Shown here: one piece after another, positions 15,067 through 18,806 of the stretch
Numbering within the stretch: the first letter of the stretch is position 1
Layout: the number at the start of each line of letters is the position of its first letter
DNA from: JAZUCT01 sp045639255
GTDB lineage: Bacteria; Bacillota; Clostridia; Christensenellales; UBA1242
Direction of reading: 5' to 3'
NCBI GenBank assembly: GCA_045639255.1
Contig: JAZUCT010000033.1
Span: forward strand, 1-18,806
DNA: 18,806 bases
Program-made: the position numbers and the translations under genes
Notes under the pieces: generated by a model
The model's database searches: none
The model's input: the letters and a program-made list of their open reading frames with translations, nothing else
What the model was told of the DNA's origin: nothing

Positions 15067-15702
15067 TTAATTATGCTTAACAGCATTCCTTATAAATAGT
15101 AGGCCGTTCTTATTTCCTGGAACTGCACCTTTGATTAACATAACATTTCTGTCTGCATCAACTTTAACAACTTCAAGGTTTTGAATTGTAACTTTTTCGT
15201 TACCATATTGACCTGCAAGTTTTTTACCTTTAATAACACGGCTCATTGAGCTTGTTGCACCGCTTGAACCTGGGTGACGGTGAACTGGACCGTTACCATG
15301 TGTCATTCTGTGACGAGAATGGTTCCATCTTTTAATAACACCTGAGAAACCATGACCTTTTGTTGTGCCAGTTACATCAACGATATCACCTTCATTGAAG
15401 ATATCACATTTAATAACTGAACCAACTTCTAAGTTAGAGATATCATCAAGTTTAAATTCGCGAAGATATCTTTTTGGTGTTAGATTTGCTTTTTTGAATA
15501 ATCCAAGTTCTGGTTTATTTTTTAAACTTTCACGGATTTCTTCGTAAGCAACTTGAACAGCGTTATAGCCGTCAGTTTCAACTGTTTTCTTTTGGGCAAC
15601 ATAACAAGGACCGGCTTCAACAACAGTTACTGGAATAACTAAACCGTTAGCAGTGAATACTTGTGTCATACCCAATTTTTTACCTAAAATTGCTTTATTC
15701 AT
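15067..15702 (-). CDS. rplC: 50S ribosomal protein L3
   Basis: L3 starts 50S assembly and touches the peptidyl transferase centre. MNKAILGKKLGMTQVF, the extension GTTKGHGFSGVIKRWNHSRHRMTHGN with PVHRHPGSSGA, and the end MLIKGAVPGNKNGLLFIRNAVK are diagnostic. The length of 211 residues is normal. It is the second gene of the operon, 21 bp after rpsJ. Confidence 0.98.
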   Translation of the reverse strand: MNKAILGKKLGMTQVFTANGLVIPVTVVEAGPCYVAQKKTVETDGYNAVQVAYEEIRESLKNKPELGLFKKANLTPKRYLREFKLDDISNLEVGSVIKCDIFNEGDIVDVTGTTKGHGFSGVIKRWNHSRHRMTHGNGPVHRHPGSSGATSSMSRVIKGKKLAGQYGNEKVTIQNLEVVKVDADRNVMLIKGAVPGNKNGLLFIRNAVKHN

Positions 15703-15723
15703 TTAACTTTCCTCCTTGTTAGC

Positions 15724-16032
15724 CTATAATTTGATTTTAATATCAACGCCTGCTGGCAAGTTTAGTTTCATTAAACTATCAACTGCTTTTGCACTTGGGC
15801 TGTAGATATCAATGATTCTTTTATGAGTTCTTGATTCAAATTGTTCCCTTGAATCTTTATGTTTGTGTGGTGAACGAATTATTGTTACCACTTCTCTGTC
15901 TGTTGGAAGTGGAATTGGGCCTGTCACCTTGCAGCCCGATTTTGTTGCAACATCAACTATGCGTTGACTTGCGTTGTCTATTAAACTGTGATCAAATGAT
16001 TTAAGTTTAATTCTGATTTTTTGTGTTGCCAT
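15724..16032 (-). CDS. rpsJ: 30S ribosomal protein S10
   Basis: S10 is a 30S head protein and, with NusB, part of transcription antitermination complexes. MATQKIRIKLKSFDHSLIDNASQRIVD and the C-terminal PSAKAVDSLMKLNLPAGVDIKIKL are standard. I place the start at the ATG at 16032, giving 102 residues, because GGGAGG lies just upstream and the family starts there. The frame is open for a further 25 codons, but that part lies in the operon leader and resembles no S10 sequence. It is the first gene of the S10 operon. Confidence 0.97.
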   Translation of the reverse strand: MATQKIRIKLKSFDHSLIDNASQRIVDVATKSGCKVTGPIPLPTDREVVTIIRSPHKHKDSREQFESRTHKRIIDIYSPSAKAVDSLMKLNLPAGVDIKIKL

Positions 16033-16257
16033 TTTCTTTCCTCCCATTATTACTAACACATTATTGGATTTCACCAATTTAAACAAAACCTTTGGAATTA
16101 AATACACTCTTCCGTGTGTTTTGTTGCTATTCCCTTAAAAAAAGTGAACTTATTTCACTGTTAGTTCGTGCAAATTAAACTGCACTTGGTCCACGCAAAT
16201 TCTCTCTCAACCTAATGGAATTGTTAGTAACCTTGCGCTTCATCCCATAATCATAGC
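16033..16257 (-). promoter_or_regulatory. Structured 5' leader of the S10 operon
   Basis: About 225 nt separate the predicted start site from rpsJ. On the minus strand several stems can form: a terminator-like hairpin (16143-16159), a stem joining 16082-16089 with 16118-16125 and enclosing a small inner hairpin, and a stem at 16063-16078 just upstream of the ribosome binding site. In E. coli the S10 leader is controlled by L4; a similar role here is inferred only from position and structure. I did not recognise a known leader family. Confidence 0.5.
16137..16159 (-). terminator. Candidate attenuator hairpin in the S10 leader
   Basis: On the minus strand a six-base stem (16154-16159 with 16143-16148) and five-base loop are followed by seven T residues. 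The stem has only two GC pairs, so termination would be partial. A competing five-base pairing of GAACT with AGTTC would disrupt it, which is the layout of an attenuator. No experimental support. Confidence 0.4.
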
Positions 16258-16263
16258 GAGTTA

Positions 16264-16292
16264 ATTATACAATATGTTTTTTACAATGTCAA
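16264..16292 (-). promoter_or_regulatory. Main S10 operon promoter
   Basis: A perfect TTGACA -35 box (16287-16292) and a perfect TATAAT -10 box (16264-16269) are separated by exactly 17 bases, pointing to the rpsJ operon. Transcription would begin near 16257. Three T-tracts on the plus strand (16296-16301, 16307-16313, 16319-16325), A-tracts on the coding strand, lie directly upstream and resemble an UP element for RNA polymerase alpha. Confidence 0.9.
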
Positions 16293-16397
16293 CACTTTTT
16301 TATAACTTTTTTTAACTATTTTTTTGATATATTTTATTATAAATATTAAAAAGTTAAATATCAGTTTATTATTATATAATTATATATAAGGAAAAAC

Positions 16398-16422
16398 AAA
16401 AAAGCGCCGATTATTTCAGCGC
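16398..16422 (-). terminator. Rho-independent terminator of greA
   Basis: A seven-base GC-rich stem (16416-16422 with 16404-16410, one G-T pair) and five-base loop are followed on the minus strand by six T residues. It begins 12 bp after the greA stop and separates greA transcription from the S10 promoter about 105 bp further on. Confidence 0.9.
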
Positions 16423-16434
16423 ATTTTATAAATA

Positions 16435-16911
16435 TTATATTGCTTTAATTGAAAGAACTTTATATTTAAATTCACCAGCAGGTGATTTAACAGTTACAAT
16501 ATCGTTCTTTTTTGCACCCATAAGTGCTTGACCAACCGGACTTAAATTACTGATTTTACCTTCTTCTGGTTTTGTTTCGGTTGAACCAACAATTGTGTAT
16601 TTAATTTTTTCGTCGAATTCTTCATCATAAACTTCAACAGTGCAACCAATTGTTACTTTTGAAGTGTCGATAGAATTTTTTGTTATGATTTTTGCATTGT
16701 TTAGTTGTGCTTCAATTAAAAGAATTTCAGATTCAAGTTTGCCTTGTTCTTCCCTTGCTTGATCATATTCAGAGTTTTCACTTAAATCGCCATATTCCCT
16801 TGCAACACCAATTTTCTTTTGCACTTCTGGGCGAAGCACTTCTTTCATATATTTTAATTTTTCTTCAAGTTGTTTTTTACCTTCTGGTGTTAAAAAGATT
16901 TCGTCTCCCAT
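16435..16911 (-). CDS. greA: Transcription elongation factor GreA
   Basis: GreA rescues backtracked RNA polymerase by stimulating cleavage of the transcript 3' end. The N-terminal coiled coil (about residues 1-75) carries the tip motif GDLSENSEYDQAREEQ with the acidic pair Asp42 and Glu45. The C-terminal FKBP-like domain contains SPVGQALMGAKKNDIVTVKSPAGEFKYKVLSI. The length of 158 residues is typical. It lies 115 bp after truA and may have its own promoter in that gap; a strong terminator follows. Confidence 0.97.
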   Translation of the reverse strand: MGDEIFLTPEGKKQLEEKLKYMKEVLRPEVQKKIGVAREYGDLSENSEYDQAREEQGKLESEILLIEAQLNNAKIITKNSIDTSKVTIGCTVEVYDEEFDEKIKYTIVGSTETKPEEGKISNLSPVGQALMGAKKNDIVTVKSPAGEFKYKVLSIKAI

Positions 16912-16980
16912 AAATATACCTACCTATTGTTAATAATGTGTATGCAACTATAATTAAAAATAGTTCACAAAAGTAGGCAC

Positions 16981-17009
16981 ATATTATCATAAATAAATAA
17001 AAAAGTCAA
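16981..17009 (-). promoter_or_regulatory. Possible greA promoter
   Basis: TTGACT (17004-17009) matches the -35 consensus at five of six positions. It is followed after 17 bases by TAATAT (16981-16986), a four of six match to the -10 box; a better GATAAT lies two bases closer. It sits about 70 bases upstream of greA. In such AT-rich DNA a chance match is quite possible, and truA-greA could also be cotranscribed. Confidence 0.35.
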
Positions 17010-17026
17010 ACAAAATAAGAAAATTT

Positions 17027-17761
17027 TTAATATTTAACACTTTCAAGGGTTAAACCCTTTGCTTCTGCCGTTTTTGTTCTTGGCCTTATTCCACTTTTAA
17101 TTATTTGACCAATTTGGTCAGGTTGCAATGTTCCATCACCTACTCGCAAAAGAACACCCATTATTATTCGAACCATGTTATATAAAAATGCATTGCCGGT
17201 TATTTTTAGTTCATAAAAATTATTTTTAAAACATAAAATTTTAATGCTTTTAACTTTTCTTATTGTATCTTTTACTTTTGCACCCGTGCTCATAAATGCT
17301 TTAAAATCGTGTTCACCTTTTATAAATTTGCACGCTTTTTTCATATTTTCAATATTTATTTTATAGGGAACACACAGCGAGTTAATATCTATAACTGGAT
17401 TTATTTCTTTTGAAAGATAAAATTTATAAGAATATGTTTTTTCTTTTGCACAAAATCTGGCATTAAAACTTTCGTTAACTTCTTCTGTTGATTGGATTTG
17501 AACATCGCAAGGCAAATTTCTGTTTAAAAGTTTTGTTAGTGCATGTGGTGTAAGTTTTGTTTCACTTTTAAAATTTATAACTTGACCTTCTGCATGAACA
17601 CCACTGTCAGTTCTGCCTGCAATTGTTAAGGTTATATCTTCACCAGTTATATTTTTTATTGCTTTTTCAATTTCACCTTGAACAGTTCTTTTATTGGGTT
17701 GCCTTTGCGAACCATAAAAGTTTGTTCCCAAATAAGAAATAACACATTTAAAATTTTTCAT
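17027..17761 (-). CDS. truA: tRNA pseudouridine(38-40) synthase TruA
   Basis: TruA converts uridines 38-40 of the tRNA anticodon arm to pseudouridine. The catalytic motif AGRTDSGVHAEGQV includes Asp52. The N-terminus KCVISYLGTNFYGSQRQPNKRTVQGEIEKA is typical, as are FNARFCAKEKTYSYKF, LYNMVRIIMGVLLRVG, and the end TAEAKGLTLESVKY. The length of 244 residues is normal. In B. subtilis truA lies downstream of rplQ next to rplM-rpsI, whereas here it lies at the opposite end of the cluster, upstream of greA. Confidence 0.97.
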   Translation of the reverse strand: MKNFKCVISYLGTNFYGSQRQPNKRTVQGEIEKAIKNITGEDITLTIAGRTDSGVHAEGQVINFKSETKLTPHALTKLLNRNLPCDVQIQSTEEVNESFNARFCAKEKTYSYKFYLSKEINPVIDINSLCVPYKINIENMKKACKFIKGEHDFKAFMSTGAKVKDTIRKVKSIKILCFKNNFYELKITGNAFLYNMVRIIMGVLLRVGDGTLQPDQIGQIIKSGIRPRTKTAEAKGLTLESVKY

Positions 17762-17780
17762 AACTTTATCCTTTTATTTA

Positions 17781-17809
17781 ATTATAGAGTTAAATTAATT
17801 ATTAAGCAA
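17781..17809 (-). promoter_or_regulatory. truA promoter
   Basis: A TTGCTT -35 box (17804-17809) and a perfect TATAAT -10 box (17781-17786) are separated by 17 bases. Transcription would start near 17774, leaving a leader of about a dozen bases before the truA ATG. Confidence 0.65.
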
Positions 17810-17818
17810 GTTAATTAT

Positions 17819-17847
17819 TTGACTTATTTTAATTTAAGATTTATTCT
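17819..17847 (+). promoter_or_regulatory. Possible promoter of the nifJ-type gene
   Basis: TTGACT (17819-17824), a 17-base spacer and TATTCT (17842-17847, four of six) point toward the oxidoreductase gene. Transcription would then start almost at the ribosome binding site, leaving a very short leader, so the true promoter may differ. Confidence 0.3.
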
Positions 17848-17864
17848 TATTTTAGGAGTTTTAT

Positions 17865-18806
17865 ATGTCTAAAATTATTGTTGATGGAAACACTATTACT
17901 GCAAAAATTGCACATTATTTAAGTGAATTTGCAAGTGTTTATCCTATAACGCCTTCATCAACCATGTCAGAAGTTTATGAAGAACTTTGTGCAAATAAAA
18001 ATAAAAACATTTTTAATAACATTCCAACTGTTACAGAAATGCAAAGTGAAGCTGGCGCAGTTGCAACTCTTCATGGTGCACTAAGTGCCGGAATGCTTGC
18101 AACAACTTTTACTGCAAGCCAAGGATTGTTATTGATGATTCCAAATATGTATAAAATTGCTGGTGAATTGTTACCTGCTGTTTTTCATGTTTCAGCAAGA
18201 GCTGTTGCTGGGCATGCATTAAATATTTTTTGCGATCACAGTGATGTTATGGCAACAAGGCAAACTGGTTTTTGTATGTTAGCAAGTTGCAATGTTCAAG
18301 AATGCCAAGATATGTCGGTTATCAGTCACTTATGCGCAATTGAAAGTTCGCTTCCGTTTATGCATTTTTTTGATGGATTCAGAACAAGCCATGAAATTCA
18401 AAAAATTGATGAAATTAAGATTGAAGAAATTTCAAAACTTGTTAATTTTAATAAAATTGGTGAATTCAGAAAAAATGGTTTAAATCCTGAACATCCTATC
18501 CTTCAAGGTTCAGCACAAAACCCTGATGTTTATTTTCAAAATAAAGAAGCTTGCAACATATATTACCAAAATGCAATTAATGTTGTTGAAAAATATTTAA
18601 AAGAATTTGAAAAGTTAACTGGAAGAAAATATTTACCATTTGAATATTACGGCAGTGAAAATGCTGAAAGTGTTATTGTTTCAATGTGTTCAAGCATTGA
18701 TACAATTAAGGAAACTGTTACTTATCTTAATAATAAGGGTGGAAAATATGGGGTTATTAATGTAAGGCTTTACAGACCATTCAGTGTTAAACATTTATTA
18801 AAAGTT
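17865..18806 (+). CDS. nifJ: Pyruvate:ferredoxin oxidoreductase, N-terminal part
   Basis: This oxygen-sensitive, thiamine diphosphate and iron-sulfur enzyme turns pyruvate and CoA into acetyl-CoA, CO2 and reduced ferredoxin. The 314 residues visible cover the N-terminal pyrimidine-binding domain and the start of domain II. Key features are VYPITPSSTMSE (residues 25-36, with the conserved Thr29), EMQSEAGA with Glu62, TFTASQGLLLMIPNMYKIAGE, and SARAV with Arg112, which matches the substrate-contacting arginine of the family. AGGAG lies seven bases before the ATG. The gene is cut by the window end; full-length single-chain enzymes have about 1,150-1,200 residues. A related 2-oxoacid oxidoreductase is possible but less likely. 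Confidence 0.92.
   Translation, partial: MSKIIVDGNTITAKIAHYLSEFASVYPITPSSTMSEVYEELCANKNKNIFNNIPTVTEMQSEAGAVATLHGALSAGMLATTFTASQGLLLMIPNMYKIAGELLPAVFHVSARAVAGHALNIFCDHSDVMATRQTGFCMLASCNVQECQDMSVISHLCAIESSLPFMHFFDGFRTSHEIQKIDEIKIEEISKLVNFNKIGEFRKNGLNPEHPILQGSAQNPDVYFQNKEACNIYYQNAINVVEKYLKEFEKLTGRKYLPFEYYGSENAESVIVSMCSSIDTIKETVTYLNNKGGKYGVINVRLYRPFSVKHLLKV

Noticed and set aside
15724..16107. Longer rpsJ reading frame starting at 16107
   Set aside because: The extra 25 codons lie in the structured leader, lack S10 similarity, and the ATG at 16032 has a strong ribosome binding site and the family N-terminus.
16240..16254. Four-codon frame right at the S10 transcript start
   Set aside because: Too short and too close to the predicted 5' end, with no ribosome binding site.
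18292..18483. 63-codon plus-strand frame inside the nifJ-type gene
   Set aside because: It overlaps the strongly supported oxidoreductase frame and has no recognisable protein features.
1..18806. Mobile elements, CRISPR arrays, tRNA or rRNA genes, toxin-antitoxin or defence modules
   Set aside because: None was seen; almost all sequence is accounted for by housekeeping genes and their short control regions.

Overview
The window is an AT-rich chromosomal segment from a low-GC, probably anaerobic Firmicute of the Clostridia. The gene order is Firmicute-like (secY-adk-map-KOW protein-infA-rpmJ-rpsM-rpsK-rpsD-rpoA-rplQ). Other pointers are type Z zinc-ribbon S14, adenylate kinase with a four-cysteine lid, cysteine-bearing S4 and L36, strong AGGAGG ribosome binding sites, and the start of a pyruvate:ferredoxin oxidoreductase gene. 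An uncultured Christensenellales-like gut lineage would fit the enlarged L17, but that is inference; no rRNA or other decisive marker is present.

About 16 kb (166-16032) is one uninterrupted minus-strand block. It is the S10 operon (rpsJ, rplC, rplD, rplW, rplB, rpsS, rplV, rpsC, rplP, rpmC, rpsQ), the spc operon (rplN, rplX, rplE, rpsZ, rpsH, rplF, rplR, rpsE, rpmD, rplO, secY, adk, map, a KOW-domain gene, infA, rpmJ) and the alpha operon (rpsM, rpsK, rpsD, rpoA, rplQ). Nearly all genes are 1-30 bp apart or overlap. Transcription appears to start at a consensus promoter (TTGACA, 17 bp, TATAAT) with A-tracts upstream, followed by a structured leader of about 225 nt. It ends at a hairpin just past rplQ. 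The only sizeable internal gap is the 211 bp between rpmJ and rpsM. It holds a second good promoter, an 18-bp dyad over its -10 box, a 15-bp inverted repeat and a second stem-loop, so it looks like the alpha-operon control region.

Upstream of the S10 operon (16398-17826) lie greA with its own terminator and truA, both on the minus strand. truA has a good promoter. Divergent from truA, on the plus strand, the first 314 codons of a nifJ-type oxidoreductase run off the window end. Bases 1-102 are AT-rich with no recognisable gene.

The genes supply ribosomal proteins of both subunits, RNA polymerase alpha, the SecY translocon, initiation factor 1, the methionine aminopeptidase that trims new proteins, and adenylate kinase. 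GreA and TruA add transcript-cleavage and tRNA-modification functions. I see no mobile element, CRISPR array, defence system or other wholly new system. The features worth a second look are the two control regions, a cysteine-rich tail on L4, lineage-specific insertions in L17 and an extension of L24, and the unusual neighbours of the S10 operon.
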